This document shows, piece by piece, positions 1 through 39,100 of a stretch of 64,000 bases of DNA. Origin of the DNA: Acidobacteriota bacterium (GTDB taxonomy: Bacteria; Acidobacteriota; Terriglobia; Bryobacterales; UBA6623); contig WGMB01000011.1 in NCBI GenBank assembly GCA_016125275.1, forward strand, positions 62,001-126,000, in the 5' to 3' direction. Position numbers and translations under genes: made by a program. Under the pieces are notes generated by a model. That model made no database searches, was not told the origin of the DNA, and worked only from the letters and a program-made list of their open reading frames with translations. Every line of letters begins with the position of its first letter. The first letter of the stretch is position 1.

Positions 1-15273
<15,273 letters not shown>

Positions 15274-15277
<4 letters not shown>

Positions 15278-18200
15278 GCGGCGCCGCGGACCAGTTCACG
15301 CCCCTGCAGCGCGCCGCCTTGGCGCTCAAGCAAATCCGCTCGGAGCTGGAGAGACTCCAAGCGGAGGCGGCCGAGCCCATCGCCATTGTCGGCGCAGGCT
15401 GCCGTTTCCCCGGCGGCGTGGCGGACCTGGACAGCTACTGGGAGCTGCTGCGCGGCGGCGTGGACGCCATCGCCGAGACGCCGCCCGAACGCTGGGACCC
15501 GGCGGCCCTGTACGACGCGGACCCCGACGCGCCGGGCAAGCTCTACGCCCGTTTCGGCGGTTACCTGGACCGCGTGGGCGATTTCGACGCCGAGTTCTTC
15601 GGCATCTCGCCGCGCGAAGCGGAGCGCATGGACCCGCAACAGCGGCTGCTGCTGGAGGTCGCCTGGGAAGCGTTGGAGAACGCGGGCCAAAGCCCGGAGC
15701 GCTTGGCCGAGAGCCAGACCGGCGTATTCATCGGCATCAGCGGCAATGACTACGCCACGCTGTCCGGCGGCGATTTGGCCGAAATCGACCCCTACACCGG
15801 CACGGGCAACACCTTCAGCGTCGCCGCCGGGCGCCTGTCGTACTTCTTGAAGACCCACGGGCCCAGCCTGGCGATCGACACGGCCTGCTCGTCCTCTCTG
15901 GCCGCCGTCCACCTGGCCTGCCAGAGCCTGCGCGCCAACGAGTGCTCCCTGGCGCTGGCCGGGGGCGTGAACCTCATCCTCACGCCGGACACCACGGCCT
16001 ACCTCTGTCGGCTGCGCGCGCTGGCGCCCGACGGCCGTTGCAAGACCTTCGACGCCTCCGCCGACGGCTACGTCCGCGGCGAGGGCTGCGGCGTCGTGGC
16101 GCTCAAACGGCTCTCGGCGGCGCAGCGCGACGGCGACCCCATCCTGGCGGTCATCCGCGGCTCGGCGGTCAACAACGACGGCCGCAGCAACGGCCTGACC
16201 GCGCCGAACGGAGCCGCCCAGGAGGCCGTGCTCCGCGAAGCCTTGCGCCGCGCCGGCGTCGAGCCGCGGCAGGTCGGCTTGGTGGAGGCTCACGGCACCG
16301 GCACGCCTCTCGGCGACCCGATCGAGTTGCAGGCGCTGGCGGCCGTGACCGGCGAGGGCCGCCCGGCTGACCGGCCCCTGGCGGTCGGCTCGGTGAAGAC
16401 GAACTTCGGCCACTTGGAGGCCGCCGCCGGCGTGGCGGGGCTGATCAAGGCGGCTCTGGCGATCCGGCGCGGCGTGATTCCGCCGCACCTGCACTTCCGG
16501 ACTCCCAACCCGCACCTGCAGTGGGACCGCCTAGCCATCACCGTGCCCACCAAGGCCGCAGCGTGGGAGACGCCCGAGGCCGAGCGGATCGCCGGCGTCA
16601 GCTCGTTCGGCATCAGCGGGACCAACGCCCACGTCATCCTCGGGGCGCCGCCGAGCGCGCCCGATCCGGCCCAGGAGCGGCCCGAAGGCCCCTATCTGCT
16701 GCCGCTGTCGGCGCGGCGCCCGGAAGCCCTGGCGCAGATGGCGGCCCGCGTGCGGCCCGCGCTGGCCGAAGCTTCGCTTTACGACTTGTGCCGCTCGGCG
16801 GCGCTGCGGCGCGGCCACTTCGAGCGCCGTTTGGCGATCGTGGGCTCCTCGGCCGAAGATTTCGACCAGGCGCTGGAGGCCTTTCTGGCTACTCCGCCGG
16901 AGTCCGCGGCGGGGGCGCCACGGCGGCCCAAGGTCGTCTTCGCCTTCCCCGGCCAGGGTGGGCAGTGGCAAGGCATGGGGCGCGAACTGCTAGCCGCCGA
17001 GCCGGCGTTTCGGGCGGCAGTGGAAGCCTGCGACCGGAGCATGCGGGCCGACTTCGGCGGCTCCGTCCTCCAGTGCCTGGAAAGCGGCGCTCTCGACGGC
17101 ATCGAGCGCATCCAGCCGGCTTTGTTCGCCGTGCAGGTTGGGCTGGCCGCGCTGTGGAAGAGTTGGGGGATCGAGCCCGACGCCGTCGTGGGGCACAGCA
17201 TGGGCGAGGCGGCGGCGGCCTTCGTGGCCGGCGCGTTGAGCCTCGACGACGCCGCCCGCATCATCTGCCGCCGCAGCGCCCTGCTGCGCCGCATTAGCGG
17301 GCGCGGCGCGATGGCGATCGTGGAGCTGTCGCGCACGGAGGCGGCTCTGCGCCTGGACGGTTTGCAGGACCGGGTCTCGGTGGCGGTGAGCAACAGCGCG
17401 CGCTCCACGGTGCTCTCCGGCGACCCTTCGGCGATCGACGAATTGCTGGCTACGCTCGAGCGCGAAGGCGTGTTCTGCCGCCGCGTGAAGGTCGAGGTGG
17501 CCTCCCACAGCCCCCAGGTCGACGAGCTGCGGGCCGACCTGCACGAGGCCTTGCGGGGCTTGGCGCCGCGCACGGCGACCGTTCCGTTCTACTCGACCGT
17601 CACCGGCGAGCCGGCCGACGGCCGGGAGCTCGACGGACCGTACTGGCTCGACAACTTGCGCCGCCCGGTGCTGTTCGCCGACGCCGTGCGGCGGTTGCTC
17701 GGCGACGACCACCACCTGTTTCTGGAGATCGGGCCGCACCCCGTGCTGCTGCCCGCCGTGGAAGACGGCTTTTTGGAGCAACAGCGACGGGGGCGGGCGC
17801 TGGCTTCGCTGCGCCGCGAGCAGCCGGAACGGGCCGCCCTACTGGAGTCCCTGGGCGCCCTCTACGAGCTCGGCCACAGCGTGGATTGGGAAGCGCTGTA
17901 CCGGCGCCCGGCGCCCGCCGTCGCGCTGCCGAGCTACCCCTGGCAGCGCGAGCGGTTCTGGCTGGAGCGTTCGGCGCGGCCGAAGGCGACGCGCCGGGAT
18001 CCCTCGGCCCACCCGCTGCTGGGGCCGGCCGTGCAGCCCGCCGACCAAGCCGACAGGCGCATCTGGCAGGCGCCGGTGAGCGTCGCCGGGACGCCTTATC
18101 TGGGCGAGCATCGGTTAGGCGAGCTGATCGTGTTCCCGGCCGCAGGCTACGCCGAGCTGGCCCTGGGCGCCGCGCGCGACCTCTACGGCGACGGCCCCTT

Positions 18201-21200
18201 CGAGCTGCGGGACCTGCGGTTCGAAAAGATGCTGGTGCTGCCCGAGGACTCCCCGGTCGCCGTGCAGGTCTCGGCCACGCAGGATTCGGCGAAAGGCGCC
18301 GCGCTGCGCATCGACAGCCGGCCCGAAGGCCCCGCGGGAGCGTCCGAAGGCTGGACGCTGCACGCCGCAGGCTCGTTGCGGGCCGCGCCGGAGGCCGTTT
18401 CGGAAGCGCCTTCGACACAGGAAGCCTTGCAGCGCTGCGGCGAGAGCATCGCGGGCGAGGACTACTACCGAGGCCTCTCCTCGCAAGGGCTGGCCTACGG
18501 CCCGACCTTCAGCGGCATCGTCGAGCTTCGACGCAGCCCGGGCGAGGCGGTCGCACGGCTGAAGCCGCCGGCGGACTCCTCGGGTTATCTCGTCCACCCG
18601 GCCCTGCTGGACCTCTGCTTTCAGGCGATGGGCGCGGCCCTGCCGGGTTGGGAAGACATCCCGGCGACGCCCGCGGCTGGGGATGCGCCGTATTTGCCCG
18701 TGGGCCTGGACTCGCTGGTCTGGCGCGGGCCCGCGCGCGGCGGGCTCACCGTCCACTGCCGCTTGGTCGGGCGCGACGCCGCCGACCAAGCCGTGCGGGG
18801 CGATCTGTGGCTGCGCGACGGCGATGGAAACGTCGTGCTCGAGGCGAGAGGGTTCCGGGTTCGGCAGCTCGGCGGCGACGCCGGCGCCGAGGGCTCTCTC
18901 GAAGACTGGCTGTACCGGGTGGAGTGGCGGAGCCTGCCCTTGGGCCCCTCCGCCGCGGCGACGGCCGCCGGCCGCTGGGTGCTGCGAGGCGGAGGACGCG
19001 TCTGGGCGCCGTTGCTGGCCGCGCGGCTGGAAGCGCGCGGAGCGACGGCAGTGGTCGACGGGCCGTTGGACTCCGACGGGCCGCCCCACGCCGGCGTGCT
19101 CTATGCGCCCGCCGTGGATGCGACGCCCGTCGAGGCCGCGTTCGAGCTGGTCTCGCTGGTCCAAGCCATCGAGCGCAACGGTCAGGCGCGTCCGCCGCGG
19201 CTGGCGATCGTCACCAGCGGCGCGCAAGGCGAGGCGCCGGCCCTGGCGGAGGCGCCGCTGTGGGGACTGGCCCGCACGATCGCGCTCGAACACCCCGAGC
19301 TGCGCTCGCTCTGCGTCGACCTGAGCGCTGCGCCCGACGCGGCCGAGCTGGACGCGCTGTGCGAAGAGATCTGGCAGGAGTCCGGCGAGAACCAGGTGAC
19401 GCTGCGAGGCCGCGAGCGCCGCGTGGCCCGGCTGGTCCGCTTTCAGCCGGAAGCCGAAACGGCGGTTCGGGCGCCGGCCGGCGACAGGGACTTCCGGCTG
19501 GAGATCGACCAGCCCGGCATCCTCGACGCGCTCACGCTGCGGGGCTTCCACAGCAGCCCGCCCGGTCCCGGCGAGGTGCGCATCCGCGTCCACGCCGCCG
19601 GCCTGAATTTCTTGGACGTCTTGGCGGCGATGGGCGTGCGCCCGGACCAGCCCGCCGGCGCGATCCGGCTGGGCGGCGAGTGCGCCGGCACGGTGTCGGC
19701 GGTGGGAGAAGGCGTCAAGGGACTGCAGGTCGGCGATGCGGTCGCGGCGATCGCTCCGTCGTGCTTCACGACGTCGGTCACCACGCCCGCCGTCTTTGTC
19801 GCACCGCTGCCCAAGGGCGTCTCGTTCGAGGAAGCCGCCACCATCCCGATCGCCTTCGTGACGGCCTACTACGCCATGACGCACGTCGGCCGCCTGCAAC
19901 CGGGCGAGAGCGTGCTGATTCACTCGGCGTCGGGCGGCGTGGGCTTGGCCGCTCTGCAGATCGCGCGCTGGCTCGGCGTGGAGGTCTTTGCCACGGCCGG
20001 CAGCGCAGAGAAGCGGGACTTCTTGCGCGGCCTGGGCGTCGAACACGTCTTCGACTCGCGCAACCTGGGCTTCGTCCAGGGCGTGCTCGATGCGACCGGC
20101 GGACGCGGCGTGGACGCCGTGCTGAATTCGCTGACCGGCGACGCGCTCGTCGCCAGCCTGGACCTGCTGGCGCCTTACGGCCGCTTCCTCGAGATCGGCA
20201 AGAAGGACGTCTACGGCAATCATCGGCTCGGGCTGTTCCCCTTCCGCAAGAACCTCACCTACTCGCTGATCGACTTGGCCCGGATGCTGCTGGAAAAGCC
20301 CGCGCTGTGCTCGGCAGTGCTGCGCGAGGTGATGGAGCACATCGCCGCGGGCCGCTTCCGCCCGCTGGAGCGCCGGGTCGTTGGGATCGAGCAGGCCTCG
20401 GAGGCCTTCCACGAGATGGCGCAGGCGCGCCACATCGGCAAGCTCGTGCTGTCGACAGAGAACGCAGAGACCACCGAGATCGAGCCGGCCCCGGCGCCGA
20501 TCGTGCGCGCGGACGGCAGCTACCTGGTCACCGGCGGCCTGGGCGGGCTGGGCCTCTCGGCCGCCGGCCGGCTGGCCGAGCAGGGCGCCGGCGGGCTGGC
20601 GCTGCTGGGACGGGGAGAGCCCTCACCGGACGCTCAGCGGCGGATCGACGAGCTGCGCGCCGGCGGAACGCGCGTGGAGGTGATCCGCGGCGACGTGAGC
20701 CGGCCCGAGGACGTGCGGGCCGCCTTGGCGCGCATTGACGCCTCCCTGCCGCCGCTGCGGGGAATCCTGCACGCCGCCGGCGTGCTCGACGACCGCACCA
20801 TCCTGCAGCTCGACCGCGAAAGCCTGCGCCGGACGATGGCGCCCAAGGTCGACGGCGCCTGGAACCTGCACGAGCTGACGCTCGGCCGCCCGCTGGACTT
20901 CTTTGTGGCGTACTCCTCCGGCTCCGGGCTGCTCGGCACGCCCGGGCAAGGCAACTACGCCGCCGCCAACGCCTTTCTGGACGCCTTGGCCCATCATCGC
21001 CGCGGGCTCGGCCTGCCGGGCCTGAGCGTCAATTGGGGCCCGTTCTCCGAGGTCGGCATGGTGGCTTCCCAAGTAGGACGGCTGGCCGGCGGCGGCATGG
21101 GCAGCTTGACGCCCGCGCAGGGTTTGGAGGCGCTCGAGCGGCTGCTGCGACAGTCTCAGCCGCAGGCCGCGGTGCTGCCGTTCCGCTGGGCGAGTTGGCG

Positions 21201-21692
21201 GCAGGCCACGCCTTTGCTCTCCGATCTGATCGCCGGAAAGCAGTCCGGCGGCGGCCGGCGCGACGAGGCTCTGTGCCAGTCGCTGGCGGAAGCCGAGCCC
21301 GACCAGCGCCCCGGCTTGCTCGAAAAGCACTTGCGCGAGCAGCTTGCGGCCGTTCTGCGGCTGCCTGCGCACCGCATTGGCGCGCGCACGCCCTTCAACA
21401 CGCTCGGCTTGGATTCGTTGATGGCCCTGGAGTTGCGCAATCGGCTGGAGGCGGGCTTGGGGCTGCGGCTGCCGGCCACGCTGGTCTGGAAGCATCCTAC
21501 CGTGGAGGCCCTGGCCGCCCACCTGGCCGAGCTGACCGCGCCGGCTCGGGCCGAGGGGGATGCGCCGGCGCCGGACCGCCCGGCCGAGCCGGAGACGCCG
21601 GTGGAAACGGGTGACGCGCTGGATCGCATCGGCGACCTCTCCGACGAAGAGGTCGAGCGGCTGTTCGCCGAGAAGTTGCTGAAGGGGGCGCG

Positions 21693-21696
<4 letters not shown>
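15274..21696 (+). CDS. Modular type I polyketide synthase, single module M4: KS-AT-DH-ER-KR-ACP (gene 3)
   Basis: Encodes 2140 residues. The docking head contains [21 protein letters not shown]. It is followed by KS (34-456; DTACSSSLA, Cys205), AT (551-870; [21 protein letters not shown], tentatively methylmalonyl), DH (910-1200), ER (1403-1733; [11 protein letters not shown]), KR (1747-1986; [20 protein letters not shown]), ACP (2016-2086; [13 protein letters not shown]) and the tail [12 protein letters not shown]. It should add a fully saturated unit. The DH motif reads [10 protein letters not shown] (His946): the fifth position, normally Gly, is Glu950, while His, Pro and the later [10 protein letters not shown] Asp are kept. 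Its tail is nearly identical to that of gene 1. The 3' end overlaps gene 4 as ATGA. Function of the whole module is well supported; DH competence is the one open point. Confidence 0.97.
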
Positions 21697-33071
<11,375 letters not shown>

Positions 33072-33156
33072 CAACGCCGCCCGGGGAGGCTCCGGCGGGC
33101 GGCATAATGGTCGTGATTTTTGGCGCAGTACAGTAGGGACGTGAAGGCATAAGGGA
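33072..33156 (+). promoter_or_regulatory. Intergenic gap between genes 4 and 5: hairpin, T-run, possible -10 box and weak RBS
   Basis: These 85 bases are the only real gap between genes in the window. An 8-bp perfect inverted repeat (GCCGCCCG at 33076-33083, CGGGCGGC at 33096-33103, 12-nt loop) is followed 13 nt later by five Ts (33117-33121). The T-run is too far from the stem for a textbook terminator. CATAAT at 33103-33108 resembles a -10 box, but no -35 box is properly spaced. GAAGG (33143-33147) sits 9 nt before the ATG at 33157. An in-frame TGA at 33142-33144 makes that ATG the first usable start. A weak internal promoter or attenuator is possible but unproven. Confidence 0.3.
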
Positions 33157-36100
33157 ATGGCAGGCTTACCCGAAAACGCATCGTCGGCCAAACGCGCCCT
33201 CGCGATGATTCGCGAGTTGCAGGCGCAGGTCGACGCGTTGCAGTCGGGCCGCACCGAGCCGATCGCCGTGGTCGGCCTGGGGTGCCGTTTTCCGGGCGGC
33301 GCGCAGGATGCGGAGAGCCTGTGGCGGCTGCTGTGCGACGGCGTCGACGCCGTGACCGAGGTCCCGGCCGACCGCTGGGACGTGGACGCCTACTACGACC
33401 CGGACCCCTCCGTCCCCGGCAAGATGTGTACGCGCTGGGGCTCGTTCCTGGACGGGATCGACCGGTTCGACCCGGCCTTCTTCGGGCTCTCGCCGCGCGA
33501 AGCCGCCGCCATGGACCCCCAGCAGCGGCTGCTGCTCGAGACCGCCTGGGAGGCGCTCGAAGACGCCGGCATCGCCCCGCCCAAGCTCGCGGGCAGCCGC
33601 ACCGGCGTGTTCGTGGGCATCTACAACAGCGACTACGCCCACTTGCAGCTCGGCGCGGCCCCCGCCGACGCCCACAGCGCGCTCGGCAGCTCACTCGGCG
33701 TGGCGCCGGGGCGGCTCTCGTACGCGCTCGACCTGCAGGGCCCCAGCGTGCTCGTGGACACCCTCTGCTCGTCGTCTCTGGTGGCGGTGCATCTGGCCTG
33801 CCAGAGCCTGCGCGCCGGCGAATGCGAGCTGGCGCTGGCGGGCGGCGTGAACCTGATCCTGTCGCCGTCGTCCACGATCATCACCTCGCGGCTGCTGGCG
33901 CTGTCGCCCGACGGTCGCTGCAAGACTTTCGACGCCGCCGCCAACGGCTTCGTGCGGGGCGAGGGTTGCGGCGTGCTGGCGCTGAAGCGGCTGTCCCAGG
34001 CGCAGGCCGACGGCGACCCGATTTGGGCTTTGCTGCGGGGCTCGGCGGTCAACCAGGACGGCCGCTCCGCCGGACTCACCGCGCCCAACGCCCTCTCCCA
34101 GCGGGCCGTGATGCGGCAGGCGCTGGCCGCCTCCGGGGTCGACCCGGCCGAGGTGGGCCTTATCGAGGCGCATGGGACGGGCACGGCGTTGGGCGACCCG
34201 ATCGAGGTGGACGCCTTGACCGGCGTCTACGGCCGGCCGCGACCCTCCGGCGCTCCGTGCGCGCTGGGCTCCGCCAAGACCAACTTCGGCCACCTGGAAG
34301 CCGCCTCTGGCGTGGCCGGGCTGATGAAGGCGATCCTGGCCGTGCGCCACGGCCGCATCCCGCCCCATCTGCACTTCCGGCAGTTGAACCCGCGCATCTC
34401 GCTGACGGGGACGCCGTTCGAGATTTCCGCGGGGCTGCGGGAGTGGCCGGAGGGGCTGACCCATCGCTATGCCGCCGTCAGCTCGTTTGGCATCAGCGGC
34501 ACGAACGCGCACCTGATCGTGGAGCAGCCGCCCGCGGCTTCGCCCGTCGCAACCGCCGCGCCACGGCCGAGTCTGCTCACATTGACCGCCCGCAGCGAAG
34601 GGGCCGTGCGCGAGTTGGCCGAGCGCTACCGGCGCCGTCTGGAGGCCACGCCGGACGCCCCGTGGGCCGACGTCTGCCACACCGCGCAAGCCGGTCGCGC
34701 CGAGCTGGAGTATCGGCTGGCGGTCGCCGCCGAATCCCCCGCGGACGCCGTCGCACAGCTCGCGCAGGCCGCGCAGCCGGACCAGATCGCCGTGCGGCGT
34801 GCGGCGAAGCTGTCGCCCAAGCTGGCCTTCCTGTTCAGCGGCCAGGGCGCCCAGTACGCCGGCATGGGCCGCGCGCTGTACGACACCGAACCGCCGTTCC
34901 GCGAAGCGCTCGACCGCTGCGCCGCCATCGCCGACCCGTTGCTGGGGGCCTCCCTGCGCGACCTGCTGTTCGAACAGGACGCGGCCCGGCGCCTCGACGA
35001 CACGGCCTACACCCAGATCGCGCTGTTCGCCTTGGAATGGGCTCTGGCGCAGGTCTGGCTGAGCTGGGGCGTGCGGCCGGACTTCGTGCTCGGGCACAGC
35101 CTGGGCGAGTACACCGCGACCTGCGTGGCCGGCGCGTTGGCGCTCGAAGACTGCATTCCGCTGATCATCGCGCGCGGCAAGCTGATGGCTTCGGTGGCCG
35201 AGACCGGCGCCATGGCCACCATCTACGCCGACGCCCCCACGGTCAGCGAGGCTCTCGCGCGGCTGGACGGCTCGGTCTCGATCGGCGCCAACTTGGCCCC
35301 GCGCCGCACGGTCGTCACCGGCCCGAGCGTGGCGGTCGACGCCGTCTGCGCGCAGTTCGCCAGCCAAGGCGTGGAAGTTCGCCGGCTGGCCGTCTCCCAG
35401 GCCGCGCACTCGGCGCTGATGGACCCGATCCTGGACGCCTTCGAGCGGCTCGTGGGCGGCGTCCCGACCCGGCCCCTGACGATTCCGCTGGCGACCAACC
35501 TCAACGGCGAGATCCTGCCCGCCGGCGCCGTGCTCGACGGCGCGCATTGGCGGCGACACCTGCGCGGGACGGTGCAGTTGACGCGCAGCTTCGAGAGTCT
35601 GGCGGCCCAAGGCTGCCGAGCTTTTCTGGAAGTCGGCCCGCACTCCACGCTCGCTTCGCTGGGCCCGCAGACGCTGCCGGACCCCGAGCTGCTCTGGCTG
35701 CCTTCGCTGCGCAAGGACGCCGTGGACGGCAAGGTTCTGCTGGGGAGCCTCGGCGCGCTGTACTCGGTCGGCTTCCGACCGGACTGGGCGGCGGTTCACG
35801 GGCCCGGACGGCGTCGGCTGGGTTCCCTACCCCTGTACCCCTTCCAGCGCGAGCGCTGCTGGATGCAAAGCGTGGGCGCGGGCGGCTTCGGGAGCACGGC
35901 GGTCGATCCATTGCTGGGCTCGCGGCTGCGGTCGGCGCTGCCGCAGGCGCTGTTCGAGTCGCAACTGAGCTTGCAGGCGCTGCCCTGGCTGGCCGACCAC
36001 CGGGTGCGCGGCGCGGCCTTGCTGCCCGCCGCGGCGATCGCCGTGCTGGCGCGCAACGCCGGCGCGGAGGTTTTCGGCGCAGGCTTTCCGGCCGTGGCAG

Positions 36101-39100
36101 ACTTGGTTCTGCGCGAGCCCATCGCGGTCCCCGAGCACGGGTCACTGACCACGCAGCTCGTCCTGCATCCGGGCGAAAACCCCTCGTTCCAGCTCTACAG
36201 CCTCGACGGAGACCGCTGGAAGCTGCACGCCGAAGGCGCCCTGCCCGCCACGACCGACGCCGCCGAGGCCCCGGAGCCTCTGGAGGCCGTCCGCGCACGC
36301 TGCGTCGAGGAGGCGTCCGCCGAGGGGTTCTACGAAGAGGTCGCGCGGCATGGTCTGGAGTACGGCCCGCGGTTCCAGGGGCTCTCGGAGATCCGCCGCC
36401 GCGACCGCGAAGCGATCGCCCGGGTGGAGGGCGACGAGATCGAGCTGCTCGACGCCTGCTTCCAGTTGCTCGGCATCGTGGCCTCCACGGCCGAAGGACT
36501 CTACCTGCCGTTGAGCATCGGGCGCCTGCAGCGGCTGGGCGAGACGCAGGGCTCCGGCTGGGCGCACGCCCGTCTGCGCGAGGCGCAACCGGGGTCGCAA
36601 CTGCTGACCGGCGACCTGACGGTGTATGACGCCGAGGGTCGGCCGACGCTGACCGTCGAGGGCTTGGCGCTGGGCCGAGCGGCGCTGGCTTCGCCCTCCG
36701 GCCCGGACCCCGCCCGCTGGCTGCACGCGGTCGAGTGGCGGCCGCAACCTCTACCGGCGCTCCCCGAGACGCCGCCGGCGTCCCGTTGGCTGCTGGCCGG
36801 CGGCCCCGGCGCCCTCCGGGACTGGCTCGCCGAGCGGCTTCGCGCGCTGGGCCAACAGGTGGCGTACTCGCTCGACGAGGCCGGCCCCGTCGACGCGACC
36901 GTCTACCTCGGCGCTCTGGACGATACGCCGGCAGCCTGCGTACGCGAGCCTCTCGCTCTCGCCCAAGCGCTGCTGCGACAAGAGAAGCCGCCGACGCTGT
37001 GGTGGGTGACCCGCGGCGCCGACCAGGCCCCCTACCAAGGCGCCCTCGGCGGTTTGGCTGCGGTGGCCGCGCGCGAGCGCCCGGCGCTCGGGTCGATCTC
37101 GATCGACCTCGACCCCGGCTTGCCCGCCGAGGCGTCCGGCCCGGCTCTGCTGGCCTGCCTGCTGGCGGGCGACCGCAGCGAGACCCGGCAAAGGCTGCGC
37201 GGCGGAACCCTTTACACGCCGCGGCTGGCGCGGTTGGCCCCGCCGGCGGGCGAAGAGCAGCCCGTGCGCGTCGTCCCCGGACCTTCGCGAGAGCTCGATC
37301 AGCTTCGGTTGGTTCCACTCGAGCGCCGCGCTCCGGGCCCCGGCGAGGTGGAGATTCGGGTCGAGGCGGCCGGCCTCAATTTTCGGGATGTCCTGAAGGC
37401 GCTCGGGCTGCTGCCCGACTCCTCGGCCCCGGGCTTCGAGTGCGCCGGCGCGATCGTAGCCGTCGGACCCGGCGTTGATGATCTGTCGGTGGGCGACCCC
37501 GTGGTGGCGGTGGCGGCGGAGTGCTTCGCCAGCTATGCCGTCGCACAGGCCTCCCTGACGGCGAAAATTCCGGCCGGGCTGCGCACGGTCGACGCCGCCT
37601 GTATCCCGGTCGTCTTCCTGACGATCCACTATTCGCTCCAAACCCTGGCCCGGCTGCGCGCCGGCGAGTCAGTTCTGGTCCACAGCGCCGCCGGCGGCGT
37701 AGGCTTGGCGGCCGTGCAGTGGGCGCAGGCGACGGGGGCGAAGGTCTACGGCACGGCCGGCAGCGACTCCAAGCGAGAACTGCTGGAAACGCTCGGCGTC
37801 GAATGGATCGGCTCCTCCCGTGAGCTTCCTTCCCTGGAAGACATGCGCGAGGCGGTGGGCGGCGCAGGCGTCGACGTAGTGATCAACGCCCTGACCGGCG
37901 ACGCCATCGAGCGCAGCCTGCGCCTGCTGAAGCCCGGGGGGCGCTTCATCGAGTTGGGCCGCCGCGGCATCTGGACCGCCGAGCAGGTCGCCGCGCTGCG
38001 CCCCGACGTTTCCTATCACGTGGTGGACCTGCTCGAGAAGGCCGCCGCCGAGCCGGCGCTGGTGGGCGGCTGGCTGCGCGAGACCCTGGCGCTGTTCGAG
38101 CAGGGACGGCTGCGGCCCCTGCCGGTCCAGACGTTCCCGCTCTCCGAAGCCGTCCGGGCGTTCCGAACCATGGCGCAAGGGCAGCATGTGGGCAAGCTGG
38201 CCCTAGTGGCCGACGTCGCCGCCGACCGGCGCAGCCACGCTCTGCCGGTCCACGCCGAGGGCGCCTATCTGATCACCGGCGGCCGCGGCGGTGTAGGCTT
38301 GGCGCTGGCCCGTTGGCTCGTCGAGCAGGGCGCGCGCCGCCTCATCCTGGCTTCGCGCAACGCTCCCGACGAGGCCCAGCAGGCCCAGATCGGCGAGCTC
38401 GAGCAGGCCGGGGCAAACGTCACGACGATCGCGGTCGACGTGGCCGACCTCGAAGCCTTACGGGCCAAGCTTCCGCCGCTGCGAGGCGTCATCCACGCCG
38501 CCGGAGTCATCGACGACGGCCTCATCGAGTCGCAAAACTGGGAGCGGGCCCAAGCCGTGCTGGCGCCGAAGATTCAAGGCGCCTGGGCGCTGCATGAGCT
38601 CACCCGCGAGCAGCCGCTGGACTTCTTCGTGCTCTGCTCCTCGGCCGCCTCGGTGCTGGGTTCGGCGGGGCAAAGCGCCTACGCCGCCGGCAACGCCTTT
38701 CTGGACGCGTTGGCCCACTTCAGGGCCGCGCTGGGATTACCCGCGCTGAGCGTCAACTGGGGTCCCGTGGCGGAGGTCGGCCTGGCCGCCCGGATGGGGC
38801 CGCAGATGCGGGCGCAATGGGCCGCCGCCGGCATTGACCTGATTCCGCCGGAGCTGCTGGGGCCGACGCTGGCCGCGGCGGCGCGCACGGGGCGTCCGCA
38901 GGTGACGGCGCTGGCGGCGGATTGGCGGCGGCTGCGCGCGGCGGGCCCGGTCGAGCCGTTACTGCGCGAGCTGGTTCCGGCGGCCCAAACCGGCTCCGGC
39001 GCGGCCAAGCCCAAGTCCGGGCGCCCGCTGGCGGAGACCGTCTTGGCCGCCGCAGCCGGCGTTCTGGGCCTGGCGCCGGAAGCCGTGCCCCTGGATCTGC

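Noticed and set aside
17886-20738. 950-codon open frame on the + strand within gene 3, and other shifted frames such as 13699-15225 and 33282-36629
   Set aside because: They are frame shadows of verified PKS domains; their Arg/Ala-rich translations show no motifs.
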